A stretch of 64,000 nucleotides of DNA. Origin: Bacteroidales bacterium (lineage in GTDB: Bacteria; Bacteroidota; Bacteroidia; Bacteroidales; JAQUTK01). The notes under the pieces were generated by a model that saw only the letters and a program-made list of their open reading frames with translations, was not told the origin of the DNA and made no database searches. Made by a program: the position numbers and the translations under genes. The stretch is from assembly GCA_028709785.1 (NCBI GenBank), contig JAQUTK010000008.1:41233-105232 (forward strand), read 5' to 3'. Position 1 is the first letter of the stretch; each line of letters starts with the position of its first letter. Shown piece after piece: positions 26,313 to 34,669 of the stretch.

Positions 26313-28616
26313 TTAAAAACGAAGTATCAGATCTGCTCCGAACGTGATTGGCTTGGCAGCTTGCAGGAAGCTGTTGCCTAAGGATTCGAAGTAAAATGTA
26401 TTATAGTTTGTATTAGTCAGATTCTTTCCCCATACTCCCAACTCAACATCTCCTTTGGTAAAAGAAATTTTTCCGTTGACTGTTGAGTAGTAATCCTGCA
26501 CAATATCGTTGGCTTCAGACCAGTAGATCTTGCCGGCTCCCTGATACTGGGCGCTAAACAGTATCTGATCCACATACGATTTGTTCAGATTCCAAAGATA
26601 GCTCAGTCCCGCCTTTACGGTATTACCCGGAGCAAACGGTATATGATTGCCTTTGTAGTCCACATCCATCACTTTGCCGTTAACTTTGACATTCGTCTTG
26701 TACTCATCAAAAGTGGCATCATTGAAACCATAATTGGCAAAATAGGTCAAACCATCAAAAAGTTCACCGTCCACAGACACTTCCACCCCTTTACTGGTAG
26801 CCTTGGCAGCATTTACAATCATACGTCCCTGACCGGAAGGCACAAACTTAGTCAGCTGAATATCTTTCACATCAATGTAATAGACGCACGCTTCCAAATT
26901 CAGTTTGCCCGGAATCAACTCACCACGGGTACCAAACTCATAGTTCCAGCTATACTCCGGATCATAGGAAACAGTCTCGTTCACCGAAGTTGGTGCAGCA
27001 CCGGGAGCCGGACTGTAACTCTTCATCATTTCCTGCTGAATAAGATCCGAAAACATCTGGATGTTATACCCACCTGTCTTGTATCCCTTGGTCACTGACC
27101 CATAGAAGAAAGAAGAGGGCGAACACTCATATTTCAATGAGAACTTCGGAGTCAATTGCAAAAACTCTTTGGAGGTGTTTCCGAGCAAAGTGTCTTTGGC
27201 AGCAAAAGGCATTGAAAAAGGCATTCCAGCCGGTTTGATCATCATATTCATCTGAATACGCGTATCATAATCCAGCTTGGCTTTTTCATAATCCAGACGC
27301 AATCCAAGCGTGGCGGAAAGTCCGTCAATCAGGAGATTGTTGTACGTAGACTGATGAAACAAAGCAAAGCCGTAGGTCGGCGTCTCAAAGAGACCCGGAA
27401 TTTCAATATTTTTATCTGTAATTGTCATTGCAGGAGCCTTCGGGTTCATCTGTTTGATATTGTCAAACACAGGTTTAAGTATGGAATTTATACCACCCTC
27501 TCTGAATGTCACGGGCGCATCCGTGGTATTGTCATTATAAAACCCGAATGCACCCACCGTCCATTGATAGTTATTCTTATTATTGGACTTCAGCGACAAC
27601 TCTTCATTGATCGAATGTTGTTTCTGACGCTGATTGAGCGTAAAGATCGAATCAGAAGTGTAGTCCTGATCCATCCACATATTGTCATCATTATACTGAT
27701 AACCGGTGGTTGAAGCAAAAAGCAGATCGTCATTCTCATAAGTAAGAGCCACACTGTTGGTAAACGTATTCCGTTCATACGACCCTTTGTCATTATAATT
27801 CACATCATGCAGTCCCAGACTATCCACCCGTTTGTACGGATAAGCACCCTGATTGGTATGATCAAAACTGGCGGAATAAGTTCCCTTCCAGGTATCCGAA
27901 ATCAGCCATTCCAGTTTCGCTCGTCCGCCGGCATTTGTCTGATCATCGACCTTCTTTCCGGTAAAGCTATTGGTAAAGTAACCGTTGTCCTGGTTGTAAT
28001 AGCCACTCAACGAAAAAGCCAGGCGATCATTCACCTTATTAAAATGTGAGATACTACCACGCATCAATCCGTGGTTGCCACCACCCACAGAAACCTTCGT
28101 ACCCTGATAGTCAAAAGGCGACTTGGTATAGATATTTACAATTCCCCCCATGGCATTCCGCCCATAGAGTGTACCCTGCGGTCCACGCAACACATCAATG
28201 CGCTGGATATCCATCAGATCAAAATCAAATGTCGATTTGTCCATATAAGGCACATTATCTACATAGAGACCTATACTCTGTCCGGCGCTACGAGCACCAA
28301 TACCGCGGATATATACAGCAGAGGTCATTCTGCTGCCATAATCCGGAATAAAAAGATTGGGCACATAACTGCTCAGGTCTTTCAAAGCATAAATCTGATT
28401 GTTGCTGATTGCCTTGGGCGAAACGACGGAATATGAGGAAGGAAGAAACCGGAGATTGTTGGTCTCCTTATTGGAAGAGACCACAAGGATCTCGCCTAAC
28501 ATGTAACTTTTAAGTGTGTCTCCGGGCATTTCTCCGGATGCATTATTTACCCGTACTTCTGCGTACAAAGGAATAAACAGAAATGACAGGCATATAAGTA
28601 AAAATGATTGTTTCAT
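26313..28616 (-). CDS. TonB-dependent outer-membrane receptor (FecA-like)
   Basis: A 767-residue outer-membrane receptor with a signal peptide (MKQSFLLICLSFLFIPLYA). The plug domain (about 40-160) shows DLSSYVPNLFIPDYGSRMTS, VYIRGIGARSAGQSIGLYVD and DVLRGPQGTLYGRNAMGG. The rest is a 22-strand barrel ending in ADLILRF with a terminal Phe. It lacks the carboxypeptidase-like N-terminal domain of SusC proteins and has no SusD beside it, so it more likely takes up siderophores, cobalamin, metals or similar ligands. A small membrane-protein gene lies upstream, separated by a terminator hairpin. Confidence 0.93.
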   Translation of the reverse strand: MKQSFLLICLSFLFIPLYAEVRVNNASGEMPGDTLKSYMLGEILVVSSNKETNNLRFLPSSYSVVSPKAISNNQIYALKDLSSYVPNLFIPDYGSRMTSAVYIRGIGARSAGQSIGLYVDNVPYMDKSTFDFDLMDIQRIDVLRGPQGTLYGRNAMGGIVNIYTKSPFDYQGTKVSVGGGNHGLMRGSISHFNKVNDRLAFSLSGYYNQDNGYFTNSFTGKKVDDQTNAGGRAKLEWLISDTWKGTYSASFDHTNQGAYPYKRVDSLGLHDVNYNDKGSYERNTFTNSVALTYENDDLLFASTTGYQYNDDNMWMDQDYTSDSIFTLNQRQKQHSINEELSLKSNNKNNYQWTVGAFGFYNDNTTDAPVTFREGGINSILKPVFDNIKQMNPKAPAMTITDKNIEIPGLFETPTYGFALFHQSTYNNLLIDGLSATLGLRLDYEKAKLDYDTRIQMNMMIKPAGMPFSMPFAAKDTLLGNTSKEFLQLTPKFSLKYECSPSSFFYGSVTKGYKTGGYNIQMFSDLIQQEMMKSYSPAPGAAPTSVNETVSYDPEYSWNYEFGTRGELIPGKLNLEACVYYIDVKDIQLTKFVPSGQGRMIVNAAKATSKGVEVSVDGELFDGLTYFANYGFNDATFDEYKTNVKVNGKVMDVDYKGNHIPFAPGNTVKAGLSYLWNLNKSYVDQILFSAQYQGAGKIYWSEANDIVQDYYSTVNGKISFTKGDVELGVWGKNLTNTNYNTFYFESLGNSFLQAAKPITFGADLILRF

Positions 28617-28671
28617 TTATCGTTTATATTTGTCTAAAGAATAAATCGTTTAAGTTGGGAAAAAAGCATTC

Positions 28672-28695
28672 TTCCGGATGCAAGGCTATCCGGAA
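28672..28695 (-). terminator. Terminator between the small membrane-protein gene and the TonB receptor gene
   Basis: TTCCGGAT (28672-28679) and ATCCGGAA (28688-28695) form a perfect 8-bp stem. On the minus strand a U-rich tract follows (A-run at about 28659-28665). It may attenuate readthrough into the receptor gene. Confidence 0.7.
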
Positions 28696-28716
28696 ATCGC
28701 TATAGATTGCTGATTT

Positions 28717-29067
28717 TCAGCAAACAGGAGGAGGACGACAGAAAAGCGAACTTCTCTCCGCTACAGGCAAAAAAGAGCGCGAAGAGGCGATAAATAAAGA
28801 AGAGAGTACCGGATAATAAGTAATATCTGTCCGTGTTGAAACCAGGACGGCATCCATATCCACAAAGCAGAAAGAAGAGTCATAGGTATCTGATGAAGCA
28901 ACAACCAGATGATCCTCTCCTGACAGTACATTTCGTACTGTTTGCGCTTGTGCGGCATCAGGATGATCCGTGATCCATCGGTGTGTATAAGTGAGTAAAC
29001 CTAAAAAGTAGGAGAACCCCAACACCAGACAAGATATGTGCATAAAAAATGAACCAAATAGATACAT
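28717..29067 (-). CDS. Small single-pass membrane protein, unknown function
   Basis: About 116 residues from the ATG at 29067 (an earlier ATG at 29085 gives 122). The -7 box TACTTTTG at 29104-29097 on the minus strand favours the later start, since the first would leave almost no leader. A hydrophobic helix lies at about residues 5-25 (FGSFFMHISCLVLGFSYFLG); the rest is polar and probably periplasmic, ending SSLFCRPPPVC. I do not recognise a family. It has its own terminator, and the downstream gene is a TonB receptor, so a sensory or accessory role in that uptake system is possible. The coding call is moderate. Confidence 0.5.
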   Translation of the reverse strand: MYLFGSFFMHISCLVLGFSYFLGLLTYTHRWITDHPDAAQAQTVRNVLSGEDHLVVASSDTYDSSFCFVDMDAVLVSTRTDITYYPVLSSLFIASSRSFLPVAERSSLFCRPPPVC

Positions 29068-29187
29068 GCGAAATGTGTATGGCATTTTTAGAATTACAAA
29101 AGTACATCTTTTCAGGCAAATAAACCACTATCTGATAAAAAAGTTAGTACATTTGCATAAGCAACAACTGTATAACGATTATTAATT

Positions 29188-30282
29188 ATGAACCATAAGC
29201 TCTTTCTCTGCGTAGGAATCTATATTTGCTCGTCGCTGATTACTGAAGCGCAGATTCGTTTCATTCCCAAACCAAAAGAATCAACCAATGCCCTCGGGGT
29301 CATCTATTCTCTCCCGGTCACAACGCTCAAGATTGATGTGGAAGCGATTAAAGTCGTTGAAGAAGCGGGACCTTATGCGCTTTATGCTGAAAAATACCTC
29401 GGAGTAAAGGATGCTGTAATGAATAGCAAAGTCTATTACGAACTGGGAGCCATCACAACATCCATCACCGGACTACCCGATCAGACCCGGACCTATATGA
29501 TTGAAGTAGGCAAACTCTCCATTCCACGTGTGCAGCTGACAGCTGACGGAGTTATGGTTGGCTTCAACCTTTCCGGAGAGCGTGAAACAAAAGCCGTTGC
29601 CACTAAAACAGCACCAACAGCCGCAGCTTCCGGATCAGACATCAAGATTACATCCGAAGATCTGCTCATGGCCAACTCTACCTCTAAGATGGCAGAAGTT
29701 GTTGCTCAACAGATCTATCGCTTACGCGAAAGCCGTACTGATATTCTCACCGGTGAAGCAGAAAATATGCCCAGTGACGGAGAAGCCTTGAAACTGATGT
29801 TAAAGACGCTGGAAGATGAGGAAAAACAACTTGTGGCTCAGTTTGTCGGAAAGGTAACCCGCACCTCCTCCATTAAGACCCTCTATTATGAGCCGGGAGA
29901 AGATGTCGCGAAAGAGATTTTATTCAGATTCTCAGCTTTCAACGGAGTGGTGGACAAAGAAGATCTGAGCGGCGAACCAATCTATCTGAATCTTCAGGGC
30001 GATCGGTATGAAATTACTCTATTGCCGGAAAAGGATCAGAAAAAGCTTGACAAAGAGATCAACAGCGGTAAATTGGGTATGCCCTACATCGTGCCGGGCG
30101 AAGCATCGATTGAGATCTACAACAATAAGATGAAAACACTCAATAAAGGTAAGTTTCTCATCGCGCAATACGGAGAACTCAATTACCTCCCTCTTGAACT
30201 GTTCAACCCGGGTAAGAACGAAAAACTTGTGCAACTGGAGCTCTATCCGGAAACAGGAGCGATCAAAGAGATCGTTAAATAA
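29188..30282 (+). CDS. DUF4831 family protein
   Basis: A 364-residue Bacteroidales protein recognised as DUF4831, function unknown. A signal peptide (MNHKLFLCVGIYICSSLITEA) points to the periplasm or outer membrane. The mature part begins with an alternating beta-rich region (GVIYSLPVTTLKIDVEAIK), and most of it looks beta/alpha mixed without catalytic motifs; a Thr/Ala-rich linker lies at about 132-150. A -7 box TACATTTG is at 29148-29155. The coding sequence ends in the stem of a strong hairpin whose loop holds the stop codon. Confidence 0.85.
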   Translation: MNHKLFLCVGIYICSSLITEAQIRFIPKPKESTNALGVIYSLPVTTLKIDVEAIKVVEEAGPYALYAEKYLGVKDAVMNSKVYYELGAITTSITGLPDQTRTYMIEVGKLSIPRVQLTADGVMVGFNLSGERETKAVATKTAPTAAASGSDIKITSEDLLMANSTSKMAEVVAQQIYRLRESRTDILTGEAENMPSDGEALKLMLKTLEDEEKQLVAQFVGKVTRTSSIKTLYYEPGEDVAKEILFRFSAFNGVVDKEDLSGEPIYLNLQGDRYEITLLPEKDQKKLDKEINSGKLGMPYIVPGEASIEIYNNKMKTLNKGKFLIAQYGELNYLPLELFNPGKNEKLVQLELYPETGAIKEIVK

Positions 30283-30299
30283 CATCTCTTTAATCGCTC
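30257..30299. terminator. Long hairpin over the DUF4831 stop codon
   Basis: Bases 30257-30272 pair with 30284-30299 (15 pairs, one C/A mismatch); the loop 30273-30283 contains the TAA stop. It lies between convergent genes and may end both transcripts, though the following T-run is poor. Confidence 0.6.
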
Positions 30300-30319
30300 T
30301 CCTTAAATTTCCTCTGATA

Positions 30320-32164
30320 TTATTCGACAGTCACAGACTTCGCAAGATTACGCGGCTGATCGACATTCTTTCCTTTGCAGACAGCAATATGGTAGGCCAG
30401 TAACTGAAGAGGCAACGAAGTGATCAGCGGCTCAAGACATTCCAGTGTCTTGGGCAGTTCGATACATAGATCCGCCACATTCGCAATAATCTCATCACCC
30501 TCCGTTACCAACGCAATGACTTTTCCCTGTCTGGCCTTGATCTCCTGAATATTACTCAATACCTTTTCATACATGCCATTTTTGGTCGCAATAACCACTA
30601 CCGGCATTTCAGCATCGATCAGTGCGATCGGACCATGTTTCATCTCAGCCGCCGGATAGCCTTCCGCATGGATATAAGAGATCTCTTTCAGCTTCAACGC
30701 CCCTTCCAATGCGACCGGATAGCTGTATCCTCTTCCCAGATAAATAAAGTTATGCGCATAGGTAAAAGGTTTTGAGAGCTCTTTCACCTTCTCATTCAGC
30801 TCCAATACATGCTTCATCTTTTCAGGAATGGAAGCCAGTTCCTTCACCGTTTCAAGATATCGTTCCTCACTCAACGTCTTCTTCAGTCTGCCCAAAGTCA
30901 GAGCCAGCATGGTAAGCACAGTCACCTGACCGGTAAAGGCCTTTGTGGAAGCCACCCCAATCTCCGGTCCGACGTGAATATACGAACCGGTATGCGTAGC
31001 GCGGGCAATCGAAGAACCGACCACGTTACAGATTCCATAAATGAAAGCACCCTTCGAACGCGCCAGTTCGATGGCAGCAAGCGTATCGGCAGTTTCACCC
31101 GATTGAGAAATAGCGATCACCACATCATCGGCCGATAGTATCGGATCACGGTAGCGGAACTCGGAAGCATACTCCACCTCAACCGGAATCCGGCAGAAGC
31201 TCTCGAGCAGATTCTTGCCAATCAGAGCCGCATGCCACGAAGTGCCGCAAGCAACAATGATAAACCGTTTGGCAGCCAGCAGGCGCTCGCTGTGATCAAT
31301 CACCGCAGAAAGCACCACATTATTTGCTTCCACATTGATACGTCCGCGCATACAATCCATGATACAGGAAGGCTGATCAAAAATCTCCTTCAACATGAAA
31401 TGCGGAAAACCGTTTTTCTCCAGCTGTCCCAGATTGAGAGAAACCGTCTGAATGGCATGATCCACCTCCACATTCTTCAGGTTGACAATCTTAAGTCCGG
31501 TATTGCGATTAATGACAGCGATCTCCTCGTCATCCAGATAGATCACCTTATTGGTATATTCCACGATTGGAGTGGCATCAGAAGCCAGGAAGAACTCATT
31601 ATCACCCACACCTACCACCAGCGGACTACTCTTACGAGCTGCGATTATCTCATCCGGATTATTTCTGTCCAATATAGCTATCGCATAAGCGCCCACCACA
31701 GTACGCAATGCAAGCTGCACGGCAGAAAGCAGATCTATTTCATGCGATACCCTGATATATTCGATCAACTGAACAAGCACCTCTGTGTCGGTGGTACTTT
31801 GAAATACATACCCATTCTTTTGAAGTTTCTCTTTGAGGACGGCATAATTTTCAATAATGCCATTATGTATCAGCGCCAGATTCTCTGAAGAAGAATAATG
31901 AGGATGCGCATTTGCCTGACACGGTTCACCGTGAGTAGCCCAACGGGTATGCGCAATCCCGATAGTACCCGAAATATCCTTTTTTTCAATACTGGATTCC
32001 AAATCAGAGACTTTCCCCTTCGCCTTATAGACATTTAAGATTTGGTTATCATTCATCAGTGCAACTCCGGCACTGTCATACCCGCGATATTCAAGACGTT
32101 TCAACCCTTTAATTAAAATAGGGTACGCCTGTTGCGGGCCAATATAGCCTACAATTCCACACAT
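30320..32164 (-). CDS. glmS: Glutamine-fructose-6-phosphate aminotransferase (isomerising)
   Basis: The start is set at 32164 so that the catalytic Cys follows the initiator Met (MCGIVGYIG), giving 614 residues; the frame extends 11 codons further, but Cys must be N-terminal after Met removal. It converts fructose-6-phosphate and glutamine to glucosamine-6-phosphate, the first step to UDP-GlcNAc. Seen: an N-terminal class II amidotransferase domain (HTRWATHGEPCQANAHPH), two SIS domains (ACGTSWHAALIG, SQSGETADTLAAI), and the C-terminal LAKSVTVE. A -7 box TACCTTTG is at 32202-32195. No glmS ribozyme is visible upstream. Confidence 0.97.
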   Translation of the reverse strand: MCGIVGYIGPQQAYPILIKGLKRLEYRGYDSAGVALMNDNQILNVYKAKGKVSDLESSIEKKDISGTIGIAHTRWATHGEPCQANAHPHYSSSENLALIHNGIIENYAVLKEKLQKNGYVFQSTTDTEVLVQLIEYIRVSHEIDLLSAVQLALRTVVGAYAIAILDRNNPDEIIAARKSSPLVVGVGDNEFFLASDATPIVEYTNKVIYLDDEEIAVINRNTGLKIVNLKNVEVDHAIQTVSLNLGQLEKNGFPHFMLKEIFDQPSCIMDCMRGRINVEANNVVLSAVIDHSERLLAAKRFIIVACGTSWHAALIGKNLLESFCRIPVEVEYASEFRYRDPILSADDVVIAISQSGETADTLAAIELARSKGAFIYGICNVVGSSIARATHTGSYIHVGPEIGVASTKAFTGQVTVLTMLALTLGRLKKTLSEERYLETVKELASIPEKMKHVLELNEKVKELSKPFTYAHNFIYLGRGYSYPVALEGALKLKEISYIHAEGYPAAEMKHGPIALIDAEMPVVVIATKNGMYEKVLSNIQEIKARQGKVIALVTEGDEIIANVADLCIELPKTLECLEPLITSLPLQLLAYHIAVCKGKNVDQPRNLAKSVTVE

Positions 32165-32323
32165 AGTCGTATTACTTTTTATTGATTCCGACAACAAAGG
32201 TAAGCATTGAAATCTTCCGATTGCTATATATTTCTAAAAAAAACAGACAATATTCTCAAATTAGAGACAATTATCTTACAGAAAGGTGAGAAAAACCCTA
32301 CTTATTTTACAAAGGAAAATAAT

Positions 32324-33037
32324 TCAAAAGGAAAATCCAGCCACCAGATGAGACTGTTCGGCACTCGGATTAAAGATGAGTTGAACAAAGACAGGCAGCT
32401 CAAACGTGTCCGATAGTTTGAGTTTCTTCTCACCCTTGAGAAATAGGTTAGTCACAGCAAAACGATTACACCCGTAGAAATCACTCTTGAAAGGAACCAT
32501 CCCTACTCCCATATCCAGTCCGACCCCCTTCAGGCTTGTTGAATACACAGCTTCCAGATAAGAAGAATACATATTGGCTCCTCCTGCGTTCGTGTCGGGT
32601 CCATACAGCATAGTACTCCAGGTCAACGTAAGAGGTAATGCATCCTGAAAATCATACCCCAAAGATGCCTCGATCCAGTGATCTGTCTTGTTTTTTGTAT
32701 AGTTGAAATAGCCCGCTGCATATTGTCCTTCCCACCAGTAATCGGAAAGAGTCAGACTCAACGGTCCGGCGGAATATCCGACAGACAGATCAAACTCTTT
32801 GGCAGACTTGAAATCAGTAGATCCCCAGGCACCAATATTAAATTGTCCGCAACTCAGAGACAAGGTGGGTTGAATGGCAGGACCATCATTCCCCTGAAAG
32901 AAACCACGCCAGACGTACGAACTAACCACATCCACGTTCACATTCACCTCCGGTTGTTGTGCGGCCACACTCCACGGAGTCAGCGTCACTATCAGAAACG
33001 TCAGCATCAACACCTTATATATAGATCCCTTTTTCAT
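32324..33037 (-). CDS. Small outer-membrane beta-barrel protein (TorF-family porin-like)
   Basis: A 237-residue protein with a signal peptide (hydrophobic 9-22, cleavage after WSVAAQ) and a pattern of amphipathic beta strands to the terminal Phe (LVAGFSF), as in an 8-12 strand outer-membrane barrel. The stretch VDVVSSYVWRGFFQGNDGPAIQPTLS resembles putative TorF-type porins. Its substrate is unknown. A -7 box TATATTTG lies at 33071-33064 on the minus strand. It is monocistronic, with glmS downstream under another promoter. Confidence 0.75.
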   Translation of the reverse strand: MKKGSIYKVLMLTFLIVTLTPWSVAAQQPEVNVNVDVVSSYVWRGFFQGNDGPAIQPTLSLSCGQFNIGAWGSTDFKSAKEFDLSVGYSAGPLSLTLSDYWWEGQYAAGYFNYTKNKTDHWIEASLGYDFQDALPLTLTWSTMLYGPDTNAGGANMYSSYLEAVYSTSLKGVGLDMGVGMVPFKSDFYGCNRFAVTNLFLKGEKKLKLSDTFELPVFVQLIFNPSAEQSHLVAGFSF

Positions 33038-33111
33038 TGCATGTACTATTAAATAATGAGGTGCAAATATACGGAAAGAAATGAGATCTGAAAGAGAAAC
33101 AAAAAAAAGAA

Positions 33112-33141
33112 GGCTGCCCTCTACTCACGTAGGAGACAGCC
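33112..33141 (-). terminator. Probable terminator of gltB-gltD
   Basis: GGCTG (33112-33116) pairs with CAGCC (33137-33141), and an inner imperfect stem joins CTAC with GTAG. On the minus strand it is followed by a U-rich tract (A-run at about 33099-33109). It lies about 90 bases past the gltD stop. Confidence 0.6.
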
Positions 33142-33227
33142 CTTAGGGATAACTAATCAACACTTAATCATAAACAGAATAAAAATTCTGAATCTCCCTA
33201 TTTATCTTTTCTACTGTCTGTTTAGAT

Positions 33228-34646
33228 CTAAACAGACAGATATGCATGCACTTTTTCAGCCAGACTTCTTCCTGAAGCAATGGCACGTACGACCAGACTA
33301 GCCCCTGTTATGGTATCTCCCGCACCAAACACTTTCTCACAAGTGGTCATCTGATCCTTATTGACACTAACGTTTCCACGAGCATCATAGGAAAGGTTTA
33401 AATCGTCCAAAAGGCCCGTATGCACCGGATGCACAAATCCAAGAGCCAATAAGACAAGATCCGCTTTTATCACCTCTTTCTTGCCGGTCTCTTTCATGAT
33501 CCATCTACCGGTTTCATCTTTGTCCCAAATGACTTCCTCCACCTCAACTGCACAGACTTTACCCTCCTCACCGATAAACTGTTTGGAGGTCAGACTCCAT
33601 CTGCGCTCGCCGCCTTCTTTGTGCGAACTACTTGTTTTGAGCACATTGGGATAGTACGGCCAGGGGGTATCCGGATTCAAACCAACCGGTGGTTTAGGCA
33701 ATATCTCAATCTGTGTAATGCTAGCGGCACCGTGGCGAATAGAAGTTCCCACACAATCCGAGCCGGTATCACCACCCCCAATGACAAGCACGTGTTTACC
33801 TTTGGCAGAAATCAGTTCCTCTTTTGAAAACTCTGTTCCGGCGATCACCCGGTTCTGTTGTTGCAAAAGTTCCAATGCAAAATGAATACCCTTCAATTCT
33901 CTTCCCGGTATCGGCAGATCACGGGGAGCACCCGCGCCGGTGGTCAGACAGACCGCATCGTACTCACTCAACAACTGTTCCTTTGTAATATCTTTCCCCA
34001 CAGTCGTATTGGGTGAAAAGAGAATACCCTCTTCCCGCAACAAGTCCAGACGTCGGTCAATGATCCCCTTATTCAACTTGAAATCAGGAATACCCAGTCG
34101 AAGCAAGCCTCCGATGGTTTCATCTTTCTCAAAGACAGTCACGGTATGTCCCTTTTTATTCAACTGAGCAGCCGTTGCCAGTCCGGCGGGACCCGACCCT
34201 ACCACAGCCACCTTTTTTCCTGTGCGGTGCAAAGGCGGATTGGCAGTCACATATCCCTCTTCGAACGCGTGTTCGATGATGGAACACTCATTTTCGCGAC
34301 AGGTCAGCGGATCCTGCTGAATATTCAGCACACAACTCTTTTCACACAACTCCGGACAGATACGTCCGGTAAACTCCGGAAAGTTATTGGTAGCATGCAA
34401 TGATTCAACCGCTTCTTTCCAGCGTCCTTTGTAGATCAGATCCTGCCACTCCGGAATTTTATTTCCCAGCGGACAAGCCCAGTGACAAAAAGGAACCCCA
34501 CAATCCATGCAGCGCGAAGCCTGGCGCTGACGATCATATCTATTGAGCGTTTGCTCTACTTCTCCGAAATCAGTAATCCGTTCGTGAACAGGTCTGTATC
34601 CTGCTTCCTGTCTATGTATGGTTATGAATGCTTTTGGATTTCCCAT
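33228..34646 (-). CDS. gltD: Glutamate synthase (NADPH) small subunit
   Basis: A 472-residue electron-input subunit of glutamate synthase (GOGAT). The N-terminal Cys clusters CMDCGVPFCHWACP and CPELCEKSCVLN bind two 4Fe-4S centres; VGSGPAGLATAAQL is the FAD site and VIGGGDTGSDC the NADPH site; GAGDTITGASLVVRAI is the C-terminal FAD contact. It passes electrons to GltB, whose gene ends 23 bases upstream on the same strand. Length and motifs are normal. Confidence 0.96.
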   Translation of the reverse strand: MGNPKAFITIHRQEAGYRPVHERITDFGEVEQTLNRYDRQRQASRCMDCGVPFCHWACPLGNKIPEWQDLIYKGRWKEAVESLHATNNFPEFTGRICPELCEKSCVLNIQQDPLTCRENECSIIEHAFEEGYVTANPPLHRTGKKVAVVGSGPAGLATAAQLNKKGHTVTVFEKDETIGGLLRLGIPDFKLNKGIIDRRLDLLREEGILFSPNTTVGKDITKEQLLSEYDAVCLTTGAGAPRDLPIPGRELKGIHFALELLQQQNRVIAGTEFSKEELISAKGKHVLVIGGGDTGSDCVGTSIRHGAASITQIEILPKPPVGLNPDTPWPYYPNVLKTSSSHKEGGERRWSLTSKQFIGEEGKVCAVEVEEVIWDKDETGRWIMKETGKKEVIKADLVLLALGFVHPVHTGLLDDLNLSYDARGNVSVNKDQMTTCEKVFGAGDTITGASLVVRAIASGRSLAEKVHAYLSV

Positions 34647-34669
34647 AGCTTTAATCGTTTAATTGTTAG

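Noticed and set aside
32165..32323. A glmS ribozyme upstream of glmS.
   Set aside because: The short region between the glmS promoter and start shows no ribozyme-like conserved core, and the leader is only about 24 bases from the predicted start.
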